From NCBI RefSeq assembly GCF_003970695.1, contig NZ_CP034570.1:248001-312000 (forward strand): 64,000 bases of DNA. The letters run 5' to 3'. The stretch's first letter is position 1; each line of letters starts with the position of its first letter. This document shows, piece after piece, positions 48,401 to 57,739 of this stretch. Source of the stretch: Maribacter sp. MJ134 (GTDB taxonomy: Bacteria; Bacteroidota; Bacteroidia; Flavobacteriales; Flavobacteriaceae). The position numbers and the translations under genes were made by a program. Under the pieces are notes generated by a model. That model saw nothing but the letters and a program-made list of their open reading frames with translations. It did no database searches and was not told where the DNA came from.

Positions 48401-51400
48401 AGTAACATAGTCCACAGTTACATTCTCTTCGATATTACCTGTCAAGGTTACTGTGAATCGTGCAAAGGAGTCAGTGCCTTCGGTGACTATAACATTGTTA
48501 TTGGTGAAAGAAACGCCTGTTCCTGCCACTGCATCATTATCAATAATTCTACCTCTGGCCTGTGCTGTATTAATTGCAATTAGGCTTGTGCTTATATTGA
48601 TTAAATTGATGTTGAAATCTTCAGTGGTCTCAATTACCGTATCATCAATAATTGGTACTGTAATCGGTAAAACTTGGCCGTCGACGCCGCTAAAAGTTAG
48701 GATATCGGAAACACCGGTATAATCTTGTGTGTTAGTCGCAGTACCATCATTACTACTGTAGCTAACAGTAAATGGCGTTGGAAAATTACCAACGAACCTC
48801 ACGTTGAATGTTGCTGTACCATCTCCTTCGTTTACCGTAACATCGGTATTGTCAAAGAAGATACCCGTGCCCGCACCACCGTCGTTATCGGTAATGGTAC
48901 CGACGCCGTTGGCATCGACGATATTGATAAGAGTCGTGGAAATATTCGAAAGTGTTATGGAGAGGTCCTCGGCACCTTCGATAAGCGTATCGTCTATAAT
49001 GTTCACGGTTACGGTCCGTACCTCGCCGTTGTTCCCTGCGAAGTTGAGTGTACCCGAGGCACTGGCCACGGTATAGTCGTCGGGACTGATGGCGGAACCA
49101 TCGGCAATATCAAAGTCCACGTTGAATCCACCCTGCACGTCCGCGTTGAGCGAAACGTTGAAGGTAGCGGTCCCTGCGCTTTCGTCGACCGTAAAGTCGC
49201 TTACGGAAACACCGGTCCCCGCACCACCGTCGTTGTCGTTAATGGTACCTACACCGTTGGCATCGACGATATTGATAAGAGTCGTGGAAATATTCGAAAG
49301 CGTTATGGAAAGGTCCTCGGACCCTTCGATAAGCGTATCATCTACGATAGTAACCGTGACGGTCCGTACCTCACCGTTGTTCCCTGCGAAGTTGAGAGTA
49401 CCCGAGGCACTGGCCACGGTATAGTCGTCGGGACTGATGGCGGAACCATCGGCAATGTCAAAGTCCACGTTGAAGCCACCCTGCACGTCCGCGTTCAGTG
49501 TTACGTCAAAAGTAGCGGTCCCCGCATTTTCATCCACTGTAAAGTCGCTTACGGAAACACCGGTCCCCGCACCACCGTCGTTGTCGGTAATGGCACCGAC
49601 ACCGTTGGCATCGACGATATTGATAAGAGTTGTGGAGAGATTGGATAATTTACCTTCCAAGTTTTCTGTCTCTTCAATTATACTATCATCAATTATAGGA
49701 ACATTTATAACATATGATTCGCCATCGTTTCCAGTAAAAGTAATAGTTCCCGAGCTGCCCGTGTAATCTTCAGCTTCTGTTGCAGAACCATCTATAAGGT
49801 CATAATCAACAGTAAAGCTATTTTGGACATTTCCATTTAAGGAAACCGTAAAGCTTGCGGTTCCAACATCCTCGTTTACGGTAAAATCGTTAATCGAAAC
49901 TCCTTTGTCGGCACCATTGTCATTATCGGTTATGGAAACGGAAACGCTAGCTGTAGCAGAAATAGCTGGTGTGTCATATGCGAAATTCACTAAGAAAGAC
50001 TCGCTTGGTTCAATTAGATTATCGTCCGTAATGGGAATTAAAATATCAAAAGAAGTGATATTCTCCGTCGCAAGTGTATACGTTTCGGATACCGAAGAAT
50101 AATCTTCTCCCGCAATCGCTGAGACGTTACTTGTATTATAATTGATAGTTGCTCCTGGTCTATACGTACCCTCAATACCAATGGTTAGTACAGCCAAGCC
50201 AATATCTTCCGGTATTGTAAGACTTTGAACGGTTATGGCAAGATTATAAGAAGTATCCAGTTCAACAGTTATGTCTACATTTGCTGTTGCAACGGTTCCG
50301 TTAGCATCGGTGATCTCATATGTTAAACTATCTGACCCGCTGTAATAGGCATCCGGCGTGTATTCAATGAAATCATCTAAGGGATTGGTTGGCGTTCCAT
50401 TGTTATTAACGGAAGCCGCACCATATGTTGGGCTAGATAGTATTGTTAAGGCGGTATTTTCTTGTGGACCGTCTAGCCCAAAATCATCATTGCTCAGTAC
50501 GTTAAAAGCATTGTTGGTAGTGCCTTCGTCGATGGTGTAGTTATCATCAATTGCCGTTGGTGAATTATCTGGTTTTACCGTAAGCGTTACTGTTGAAGTG
50601 TTACATACGGCTTCGTTAGGAGCTGGTAGGCATACTTCAACTTCAAAAACATCTGTACCCACAAAACCAGGATTTGGAGTGTAGGTAAAAGTACCGTCAG
50701 CGTTGACGACTACAGTTCCGTTTAAAGGTGAAAGACTAGTAAAATAACTATATGAAGAACCAACAGGAACGTTATCATTTGCTCCCACATCACCGTTGAA
50801 CGTTTCGTCAAACTCCGAATCAAATATATCATCAACGGCATAGGTCTGCATCAAAAAGAATTTTCCATCTCCATTATCATTGGAAGCGGATAAATATCTA
50901 ATGGAAGTAATCGTTGAGCCTACAGGAGCAATATCGGACAACTTAAAGAGGGCTATTCCGATAATTTGATCATTTTCGTTATTTCGGCCACTACTCCAAT
51001 AGTCGGAATTACCAATAGGTGGAGCTTGGGGCTTAATACCTCTTAGGTCTCCGCTTGACCTAACAAAAGTTCTTCCCAATAGACTTTCTGTACTTTCTCC
51101 ATTTCGGATTCCGTATAACTCTAAATATTGACAGTTATTACCACCTCTTTCTGTTACTGCAAGAATGCCATCTGGATTGGAAGGAATACCCGGACTATAG
51201 TTAATTGTTTGTATTTGTGAATCCGTAATAAGAGCTTTATCAAAATTCCCACAAAAAGAATCCCCATTATTATTAGATTCGAAATAATGATTTAGATTTA
51301 TTGATTGGTAAGCTTTGATAGCTTCGCTTTCCCAATTTGAGGCATTACTGGCTCCCACTATTTGTGTGCCGTTCTCCCAAATACGGTTTCCGCTGTGACC

Positions 51401-51656
51401 TCCGGGTCCTAAGCGCGTCATTTCATACGTAGAGGGGACTAAAGGTATTGTAGATGGCCCCATCTATTTCAATGAAATCCAGTGTAGCGGGGTCATCAAA
51501 TGTAGTCTGAGTATCTGACCAATTAAATGTAACACCAGAGGAAATTCCTTGAGCGTTAATTTCTGTTTGGATACCTAGTGATATTAGTACAAAAAGTACC
51601 AGACCTATAAGGTTGATTTTTTTCTTTTCAATTGCTTGTTGCGTGGAATGTTGCAT
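45491..51656 (-). pseudogene. Giant Calx-beta adhesin gene split by a one-base frameshift (about 2050 residues)
   Basis: An upstream frame (start 51656, 77 codons, signal peptide ending about TEINAQ, then GVTFNWSDTQTTFDDPATLD) ends at a TGA near 51425. The remaining 1990-codon frame overlaps it in another phase. Removing one base around 51438-51443 joins them as DGAIYNTF-VPSTYEMTRLGPGG, which reads like the continuous N-terminus of related proteins. Without the join the long frame lacks a signal peptide. Domains in order are an N-terminal globular part, an Ig/cadherin-like module (NADGTFTYTPNPGFVGTDVF), a DxNGTVA-type module, about ten Calx-beta modules, two HYR/Ig-like modules (ITRTWTITDCVGN, TVTRTWTASDCAGN) and CHU_C (TPNGDGVNDTFEIRG). 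It may be a recent mutation, an assembly error or phase variation. Confidence 0.8.
47117..49600 (-). repeat. Two families of 348-nt Calx-beta repeats
   Basis: Three copies of a 116-residue module (FVNTDVEVTEGVGVTATFEV) lie at about 47117-48160, and two to three copies of another (VSVSDFTVDENAGTATFDV) at about 48870-49600. Both have exactly 348-nt spacing where measured (47453 to 47801; 49209 to 49557). Copies differ mainly at silent sites. Confidence 0.75.
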
Positions 51657-51985
51657 AGCTTAAAATTTGGCGGGATTTTAGATTGGGAAACTGAAAATCT
51701 CTAATTTGGGTTTTGATTCTTTAGGTTAAATTTCTAACATCAAATAAAGGACAAAGTCTTCAGGCCCCGTAGCTAATTGGTTTAAGGGTGCATTTTGTCG
51801 ATAGCGAACAAATCTTTCGGTGAAGTGTAAATTTTGATAGATAAAGGAAAAAGACCAAGAACTATAAAGTGTCGGTGAGTGGTCTAGAATATACTTTGAA
51901 CGGAATTTATTTTTAATAAAATTCAGTTGAAAATCAGCTCTTTGTATGTTCTAATGAGAAGGTGTTAGTACGATTTTATAACAAC
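51657..51985. other. Intergenic region upstream of the split adhesin gene
   Basis: About 330 bp with no coding frame of note. It should hold the promoter of the minus-strand adhesin gene, but no clear TAnnTTTG element was found. A segment at 51763-51791 looks like the acceptor and D-arm part of a tRNA, but no anticodon or T arm follows. Confidence 0.5.
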
Positions 51986-52024
51986 AAAAAGTCCTTTTCA
52001 ATCTGAATTGAAAAGGACTTTTTT
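51986..52024. terminator. Bidirectional-type terminator after the photolyase operon
   Basis: AAAAAGTCCTTTTCAAT, a 4-nt loop and ATTGAAAAGGACTTTTTT form a perfect 17 bp stem with A and T runs on either side. It lies about 95 bp downstream of the stop of the FeS cryptochrome gene. Confidence 0.85.
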
Positions 52025-52118
52025 ATATATAGACGCTCTCGCGGAATAGTTTCTTTATGTACGTTGCAAAACTAATTTTTAGACGTATGACCCACGTTAA
52101 ATAAAAGTGAAATCTGGA

Positions 52119-53651
52119 TTAATAAATATCGGGATTCTTGATAATATCTTGCGCTCTATTTTTAAGTTCTTGGAGCTCGTCTTTATCTTTCTTATGTAGT
52201 AAATTCATCATCATTGCCATACGGTTGTTATTGTTAAAATGCTCTTTTTTCTCATCTAAAAAGTTCCAGTACAACGAGTTAAAAGGACAAGCGTTTTCTC
52301 CTGTTTTTTTAGTGTGACTATAATCACATTTAGTGCAATAATTACCCATCTTATTGATGTAATTAGCGCTACTTACGTAAGGTTTTGTGGCTACGATACC
52401 GCCATCGGCAAACTGGCTCATTCCTCTAGTATTGGTGATTTCCACCCATTGGATGGCGTCTATATATACCCCTAAGTACCATTTGTCTACCTCATCCGGG
52501 TCTATTTGAGTTAAGAGGGCATAATTGCCTATAATCATTAAACGTTGAATATGATGGGCGTAGGCTTCGTCTAAACTTTGGCCTATGGCATGCTTCAGGC
52601 AGTTCATCTTTGTTTTTCCTGTCCAAAAGAAATCGGGTAGGGGATTCTTGTTCTCTAGACTATTCATCTGTGCATATTCCGGCATTTCTTTCCAATATAT
52701 ACCTCGCATATATTCTCGCCAGCCCAAGATTTGCCGTATAAAACCTTCTACCTGCGAGATATCTATTTGCGAGCTATGCTCATAGTAATGGTCCAGTACG
52801 GCGTTAATCACCTCTTTTGGAGCTATTATTTTGGCGTTCATGGCAAAGGAAAGTCGGGAATGGAATAAAAATTTCTCTTCCGTATGCAGCGCATCTTGAT
52901 AATCGCCAAAGTGGACCAAGAGATTTTCACAGAAATAATGAAGTGTGGCCAAACAATCTTCTCTGCTAGTGGGCCAATTAAATTTGGTCGTATCAATTTC
53001 TCCAAACGATACTATGGCCGCACTATTAATTTCGTCAACTACTTTATGTGCATCTTGCCCAAAAGTTAATGCTTTTGGTATGCCCGGTGTGCCTTTCCAC
53101 TTTTTACGGTTGCTATGGTCAAAATTCCATTTACCCCCTTCAGGTTGTCCGCCAACAATCATGATATCATGTTTTTTTCGCATCATACGATAAAAATTCT
53201 CCATGATCAATTGCTTTTTCCCTTCAAAAAAGTTTTTAAGTTCATAACGTGTGGTGTAAAAGTGTTCGGTGTCTACCGAAGCGGTTTTCGTTTTTAAGCG
53301 TTCGCAAATACCTTTTAACTGGCTGTCTAGACGGTATTCATCAGGTAATTGGTATTCGAATTTGGCTGCGCTCGTAGATTCAATATTTTTCTGTATAATT
53401 TTTTCTAAATCATGCAGATTGTTATTGTCACTAATTTTGTAGTATATAAAATGATGTCCCTTTTTAGACAGCTCATCGGAAAAGCTACGCATGGCCAGGA
53501 AAAATGCGGTAATTTTCTGTATATGATGTTTTACATAGTCAGTTTCCTGTCTCATTTCTGCCATGAGATACGTAACGTTTTCATCGACTTCATTGAACCA
53601 AGAATGGTTTTGGTTCAGTTGGTCACCAAGAATTAAGCGAAGTACTTTCAC
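52119..53651 (-). CDS. Iron-sulfur bacterial cryptochrome/(6-4) photolyase (FeS-BCP, PhrB-like)
   Basis: The enzyme binds FAD and, in characterised members such as Agrobacterium PhrB, a lumazine antenna and a [4Fe-4S] cluster, and repairs (6-4) UV photoproducts. I place the start at the GTG at 53651 (510 residues, beginning VKVLRLILGDQLN), because the frame further upstream runs into the preceding DASH gene. With this start the cluster cysteines fall at 351, 439, 442 and 455, one position from PhrB (350, 438, 441, 454). FAD-site segments include QILGWREYMRGIYW and DKWYLGVYIDAIQWVEITNTRGM. It is the last gene of a four-gene operon, 22 bp behind cryptochrome DASH. Confidence 0.93.
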   Translation of the reverse strand: MKVLRLILGDQLNQNHSWFNEVDENVTYLMAEMRQETDYVKHHIQKITAFFLAMRSFSDELSKKGHHFIYYKISDNNNLHDLEKIIQKNIESTSAAKFEYQLPDEYRLDSQLKGICERLKTKTASVDTEHFYTTRYELKNFFEGKKQLIMENFYRMMRKKHDIMIVGGQPEGGKWNFDHSNRKKWKGTPGIPKALTFGQDAHKVVDEINSAAIVSFGEIDTTKFNWPTSREDCLATLHYFCENLLVHFGDYQDALHTEEKFLFHSRLSFAMNAKIIAPKEVINAVLDHYYEHSSQIDISQVEGFIRQILGWREYMRGIYWKEMPEYAQMNSLENKNPLPDFFWTGKTKMNCLKHAIGQSLDEAYAHHIQRLMIIGNYALLTQIDPDEVDKWYLGVYIDAIQWVEITNTRGMSQFADGGIVATKPYVSSANYINKMGNYCTKCDYSHTKKTGENACPFNSLYWNFLDEKKEHFNNNNRMAMMMNLLHKKDKDELQELKNRAQDIIKNPDIY

Positions 53652-53673
53652 GAATATTAATTTTTTTAAATGT

Positions 53674-54969
53674 TTAGAACAAGGTTTCTTGTAACCATAG
53701 TTTTTGAAATTTACCATTAGCATCGTACATGCTAGCTTGTCTTGGAATATTGAATTTTCTGTTCCTAGGGTCATTTCCCACTCCGCTGTTGTACATCCAA
53801 TTGCCCCAATTACTATGTACATCGTAATCAATGAGCATGCTTTCAAAATACGCCGCACCAATACGCCAATCTTGTTCAAGCTCTTTGGACCAAAAACTGG
53901 CTACGTTCTGCCGACCGCGATTACTCATCCATCCGGTTAGGGCAAGTTCCTTCATATTTGCGTTCACAAAGGGTTCTTTGGTATTTCCCTTAATCCAATT
54001 TTCTTTTGCGAGCCTAGCGTTATCCCAGTGATAATCCGCATTAAGAATGCCTCCAAGATGAAAAATCTTATTTTGATGTTTTAGGGAGACGTACTTAAAA
54101 TAATCGCGCCAAATGAGTTCAAAAATAAGCCAATAGGTATCTTGGTTTTTTATGACCTCCTTTTCAAATTTTTTCACTTGCCAGTAAATAGTCCTCGCCG
54201 ATATACTGCCGTTTGCCAACCAAGCCGAAAGTTTGGAACTGTAGTCCTTTCCGATTAGTCCGTTCCTGGTCTTTTTGTAGTGGGCTAGTTTCCCTGTTTC
54301 CCAGAAGTATGATGCTATGCGGTTATTGGCTTCATCCTCTCCTCCTTTAAAAGGAAATGCCGTGCGGGAATCCGTTGTAAAGTCCGATAATCCTAATTGA
54401 GCAAGCGTGGGTATTTTTGTGGTATTCGCTATGAAGTTGGTGGGGTTCTTTGACTCAGGGATTGGATATGTTGATTTAATTTGTGCATATTTTTCACATT
54501 TTTTCCTGAAGTTGGTAAATACCTCAGGTATATTTTCAAAGCTATCAAATGGTATGTCATCAGGGTGAAAAAGAAACTGCTGATAAGCCGTTTCAAAATT
54601 GACCAAAGCGGGAACATTTGCTATGACCGAATCAAAAACAGCATTTTCTTCAGAAGTCCACTCTTTTTGAAGAAAGATATTATTAATCTCGTTTTCCTTG
54701 ACCAGTTTGGGAAGCACAACTTCCGGTTTATCATGAAACACGAAGAGGGTTACGTTTAGTTGTTTAAGATTGGCGCGTAGGTTGGCAATGGTCTCCATTA
54801 GGAACTTGGCACGGTATTTTTCTGTTTTTTTAAATCCAAAATTATCCGCCTCGTAATGCCTTGGGTCAAAACAATATACTGCTATAACATTATTGCCGTT
54901 CATAGCCTTGAGCAATGATTCATTATCAGTAACCCTAAGGTCATTCCTAAACCAGATGAGATTGTTCAT
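53674..54969 (-). CDS. Cryptochrome DASH
   Basis: The 431-residue protein has the N-terminal antenna-binding Rossmann domain (IWFRNDLRVTDNESLLKAM) and the C-terminal FAD domain (FELIWRDYFKYVSLKHQNK, GGILNADYHWDNA, GWMSNRGRQNVASFW, DWRIGAAYFESMLIDYDVHS, WGNWMYNSGVGNDPRNRKF), typical of the DASH clade. DASH proteins repair cyclobutane dimers in single-stranded or loop DNA and may also act in light sensing. The length matches the family (about 430-480). It sits 6 bp behind the DUF2256 gene and 22 bp before the FeS cryptochrome, so all are probably on one transcript. Confidence 0.95.
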   Translation of the reverse strand: MNNLIWFRNDLRVTDNESLLKAMNGNNVIAVYCFDPRHYEADNFGFKKTEKYRAKFLMETIANLRANLKQLNVTLFVFHDKPEVVLPKLVKENEINNIFLQKEWTSEENAVFDSVIANVPALVNFETAYQQFLFHPDDIPFDSFENIPEVFTNFRKKCEKYAQIKSTYPIPESKNPTNFIANTTKIPTLAQLGLSDFTTDSRTAFPFKGGEDEANNRIASYFWETGKLAHYKKTRNGLIGKDYSSKLSAWLANGSISARTIYWQVKKFEKEVIKNQDTYWLIFELIWRDYFKYVSLKHQNKIFHLGGILNADYHWDNARLAKENWIKGNTKEPFVNANMKELALTGWMSNRGRQNVASFWSKELEQDWRIGAAYFESMLIDYDVHSNWGNWMYNSGVGNDPRNRKFNIPRQASMYDANGKFQKLWLQETLF

Positions 54970-54975
54970 TCTATA

Positions 54976-55128
54976 TTATTTATCGGCTTTATCCGTTTTA
55001 TTACTGCGACACCTCTTGCTGCAATATTTTACATGAGCCCAGTTCTTTTCCCACTTCTTTCTCCAATTAAAGGGTAGGCCACACGTAGCACAGGTTTTGC
55101 TAGGCAAGTCACTTTTTTTATAGCCCAT
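54976..55128 (-). CDS. DUF2256 family small zinc-finger-like protein
   Basis: A 50-residue protein begins at an ATG at 55128 and ends at 54976. It carries [18 protein letters not shown] and VKYCSKRCR, so two CxxC-like pairs (C13/C16 and C36/C40) are set for a metal site, and the tail is basic. This is the DUF2256 pattern, a family often found beside photolyase or cryptochrome genes in many bacteria. Its role is unknown; a DNA- or protein-binding zinc knuckle is a reasonable guess. Its start overlaps the end of the flavin reductase gene by 11 bp, which suggests coupled translation. Confidence 0.85.
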   Translation of the reverse strand: MGYKKSDLPSKTCATCGLPFNWRKKWEKNWAHVKYCSKRCRSNKTDKADK

Positions 55129-55762
55129 CTAGTACGGAGCTTGTTTCTTGGTCCGGTTTGGCATAGGATAGTCTATCCAGAATTTTCGGTAAGGCATAGC
55201 CATCTAGCCCTATGTTCGTTACAGTATCCGCTTTGTCTAATTGTACCCAACCATCTTTATGAATAAGTTCTTCTGGTAGGTACAGGTGTTCTATTTTACC
55301 AATTATCAAAATGCACCCGTTCTCTTTTATTTCGTATTCATTTTCATAACTACAGCCTATCTTTATGGTACTTTCCTTTACGTAAGGTGCTTTAAAATCG
55401 TCTAAATATTCTTCGGAGAGTCCGGTTTTCGCAAATTCTGAAACTCCTTTGTCATATTTTGCCGCGGTTTGGTGCGCTTGCTTAAAGTTGTTCTTGGAAA
55501 CTTGATTTACAGTGAAATATCCAGTTGCCTTAAAATTTTCATAGGTGTCCCTTCGCACGGTCAGTGGCCTTAACACAAAACCCAACATGGGCGGGTTGCT
55601 TCCAATATGTACTATAGAGTTGAAAATAGCCAAGTTGCTTTCCCCTTTCTCATTACAGGTAGCCAATAAATTTGAAGACCTATATCCGCTGCAACTATTT
55701 ATAAGGTTCGCCTTGAATCTACTTTGAAGATTAGAAAAATGGACGGTATTAAAATGTTTCAA
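55118..55762 (-). CDS. Flavin reductase-like (flavoredoxin-type) protein
   Basis: The 214-residue protein has the split-barrel FMN-binding fold of the flavin reductase-like family (NLATVCNEKG-like segment read here as [45 protein letters not shown]). The start appears to be TTG at 55762, since no nearby ATG is in frame. Members reduce FMN or FAD with NAD(P)H or serve as flavoredoxins. As the first gene of an operon with two FAD-dependent light enzymes, it might supply reduced flavin; this is inference. A TAAATTTG -7 box lies upstream at 55783-55790. Confidence 0.88.
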   Translation of the reverse strand: MKHFNTVHFSNLQSRFKANLINSCSGYRSSNLLATCNEKGESNLAIFNSIVHIGSNPPMLGFVLRPLTVRRDTYENFKATGYFTVNQVSKNNFKQAHQTAAKYDKGVSEFAKTGLSEEYLDDFKAPYVKESTIKIGCSYENEYEIKENGCILIIGKIEHLYLPEELIHKDGWVQLDKADTVTNIGLDGYALPKILDRLSYAKPDQETSSVLDGL

Positions 55763-55782
55763 ACGATTCTATTTTTGTTTAT

Positions 55783-55790
55783 CAAATTTA
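55783..55790 (-). promoter_or_regulatory. Candidate -7 box (TAAATTTG) for the photolyase operon
   Basis: On the minus strand the 8-mer fits TAnnTTTG and ends about 20 bp before the TTG start at 55762. No matching -33 element was seen at the usual distance. Confidence 0.4.
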
Positions 55791-55922
55791 TAAAAAAGCT
55801 AAACATTTTAAAGTTAAATTTTACACAAATACGAACTGTCCATAGCGTTTTATAGTTCATTTTGTCCGTTTATATTTCTTATTTTAGCGATTGAACCAAT
55901 CTAGGACATCACTCCATTTTCT

Positions 55923-57266
55923 ATGAAACAGACCCCAAAGAACATAGCCATTATAGGATCCGGCCTAGTGGGTTCTTTACTTGCTATTTATCTGAGAAAA
56001 TACGGCCATAGTATCACTGTTTTTGATCGTAGGCCAGATATAAGAGGGATAGAATTCTCCGGACGGTCCATCAATTTAGCCATGAGTAATAGGGGGTGGA
56101 CAGCATTGGAGGAAGTGGGTATAGCAGAGGATATAAGAAAAATAGGTATTCCGCTCGATAAAAGGGCCATGCACGTAGTTGGCAAGGAAGAGTACTATCA
56201 AAAATACGGAAAAGAGGGGGAGGCCATTTGGTCTATCTCCAGAGGCGTTCTCAATAAAAGGATGATTGATTTAGCTGAAACGGCCGGCGTTCATTTCAGG
56301 TTTGAAGAAAAGGTTTGGGATATAGATTTGCCGGAAGCGAAAATTTATACGGGAGCTTCGGAAAAGAGTGAATGGAAATCATACCAATATGATATGGTTT
56401 TTGGGTGTGACGGAGCTTTTTCCCGGGTAAGGCATAAAATGCAACGAAGGAGCCGGTTTGATTATTCTCAAGATTTTATAGATGTAGGGTACAAGGAATT
56501 GACCATTCCGCCAAACACCGACGGAACTCATAAATTAGATAAACACTCTTTTCATATATGGCCAAGGGGCAAATTTATGCTTATTGCCATGCCTAATTTA
56601 GACGGTAGTTTTACCTGTACCCTGTTTCTTCCTTTTGAAGGGGACATCTCCTTTGAAAAGCTTACCACCAGAGCGGAGGCCAAGCATTTTTTTAAGACGT
56701 ATTTCCCTAATGTCAGCAAGGATATAGAAAACTTAACGGAGGACTTTTTTAACAATCCCACAAGCGCCATGGTTACCATGAAGTGCTATCCTTGGACGTA
56801 TTGGGACAAGGTGGCCTTAGTCGGTGATTCTGCCCATGCTGTGGTTCCCTTCTATGGACAAGGAATGAACGCTGGTTTTGAGGATATTTATAGTTTAAAC
56901 AAAATCATTGGTAAATTTGGGGACGATTGGGAGGCTATTTTTAGAACCTACCAAGAGGAGCGGAAACCTAATGCCGATGCCATTGCAGAATTAAGCTATC
57001 GAAATTTTATAGAGATGAGCAGCAAAACGGCTGATAGCAATTTTTTATTACAAAAGAAGATTGAAAAGCATTTTGCCGCTAAATACCCAGATAAATGGAT
57101 TCCTGTGTACTCCCGTGTTACTTTTTCTAATAGGCCTTACGCTGAAGCCTTGTCCATTGGGGACAACCAAGAATTGATTATGAAGCAGATTATGCAAATC
57201 CCAAATATCGCCGACATTTGGGATTCGATGGAGGTTGAAAATAAGATTTTGGATTTATTATCTTAA
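55923..57266 (+). CDS. kmo: Kynurenine 3-monooxygenase
   Basis: The 447-residue FAD-dependent hydroxylase converts L-kynurenine to 3-hydroxykynurenine with NADPH and O2. The Rossmann motif GSGLVG is at residues 12-17, and the FAD-binding GDSAHAVVPFYGQGMNAGFED motif follows at about 305-325. IRGIEFSGRSINLAMSNRGW is typical of KMO. The length matches the family. The product of kynureninase (7.4 kb in this window) is the next step towards 3-hydroxyanthranilate. Its stop codon overlaps the stop codon of the convergent DUF4174 gene by 4 bp. Confidence 0.95.
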   Translation: MKQTPKNIAIIGSGLVGSLLAIYLRKYGHSITVFDRRPDIRGIEFSGRSINLAMSNRGWTALEEVGIAEDIRKIGIPLDKRAMHVVGKEEYYQKYGKEGEAIWSISRGVLNKRMIDLAETAGVHFRFEEKVWDIDLPEAKIYTGASEKSEWKSYQYDMVFGCDGAFSRVRHKMQRRSRFDYSQDFIDVGYKELTIPPNTDGTHKLDKHSFHIWPRGKFMLIAMPNLDGSFTCTLFLPFEGDISFEKLTTRAEAKHFFKTYFPNVSKDIENLTEDFFNNPTSAMVTMKCYPWTYWDKVALVGDSAHAVVPFYGQGMNAGFEDIYSLNKIIGKFGDDWEAIFRTYQEERKPNADAIAELSYRNFIEMSSKTADSNFLLQKKIEKHFAAKYPDKWIPVYSRVTFSNRPYAEALSIGDNQELIMKQIMQIPNIADIWDSMEVENKILDLLS

Positions 57267-57673
57267 TCTTTCATTTCTGCCCTTCGCATTGGCATACCAT
57301 CAATGAGCTCAAAAATAGTTTCCGCTTTAACGGGGTAAGGTTCCTTGAATTTTACGCCTCCATCTTTACCCAGTAAAATAATACCGTCAAAAGAAGATTC
57401 AATAGGGCGGCTACTCTTTAATCGAAGACGTACTCCGTCGCAATTGAAGAACGCACCTTTTGAGTACACAAAGAGCAGTAGTGCCCGCTCCTTAACCTCT
57501 TTTTCTAACGATTTAAAAACTTGTATTGCGGATTTTGCTTTGATAAGCTTTTGGTCACTATCGGCAAAGATGAGTATCCTGTTTGTCCATTTAAAATCGG
57601 CCATATCTTGTGAGTATAGCATAAAGCAAATAGCATAAATGATTGTGAAACAAAAAGTCTTTTTGGAATGCAT
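57263..57673 (-). CDS. DUF4174 domain protein
   Basis: Starting from the ATG at 57673 the product has about 136 residues, with a signal or anchor segment (KKTFCFTIIYAICFMLYSQ) and the DUF4174 core. The core has FDGIILLGKDGGVKFKEP and ends ELIDGMPMRRAEMK, a highly conserved family end. Upstream in-frame ATGs (57679, 57700) overlap the terminator of the zinc-ribbon gene. DUF4174 proteins are small, exported and thioredoxin-like in shape, but without a known reaction. The gene converges on kynurenine 3-monooxygenase with a 4 bp overlap. Confidence 0.85.
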   Translation of the reverse strand: MHSKKTFCFTIIYAICFMLYSQDMADFKWTNRILIFADSDQKLIKAKSAIQVFKSLEKEVKERALLLFVYSKGAFFNCDGVRLRLKSSRPIESSFDGIILLGKDGGVKFKEPYPVKAETIFELIDGMPMRRAEMKD

Positions 57674-57687
57674 GTACATTAATATAA

Positions 57688-57717
57688 ATAAAAAAGCCAT
57701 CTTTTTAAAGATGGCTT
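57688..57717 (-). terminator. Terminator after the zinc-ribbon-like gene
   Basis: AAGCCATCTTT, a short loop and AAAGATGGCTTTTTTATT on the minus strand form an 11 bp stem with a T run. It ends the Nif3/zinc-ribbon transcript. Confidence 0.85.
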
Positions 57718-57739
57718 AACTATTAAATTTTCTATGCTC

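Noticed and set aside
51763-51791. tRNA-like sequence (GGCCCCGTAGCTAATTGGTT...)
   Set aside because: It resembles an acceptor and D arm, but no anticodon stem, T arm or CCA follows, and no integrase lies nearby. It is probably chance or a very short remnant.
53652-53879. N-terminal extension of the FeS cryptochrome to residue 586
   Set aside because: The extra 76 residues are antisense-like to nothing but overlap the end of the DASH gene in another frame, lack family similarity, and shift the cluster cysteines away from PhrB positions.
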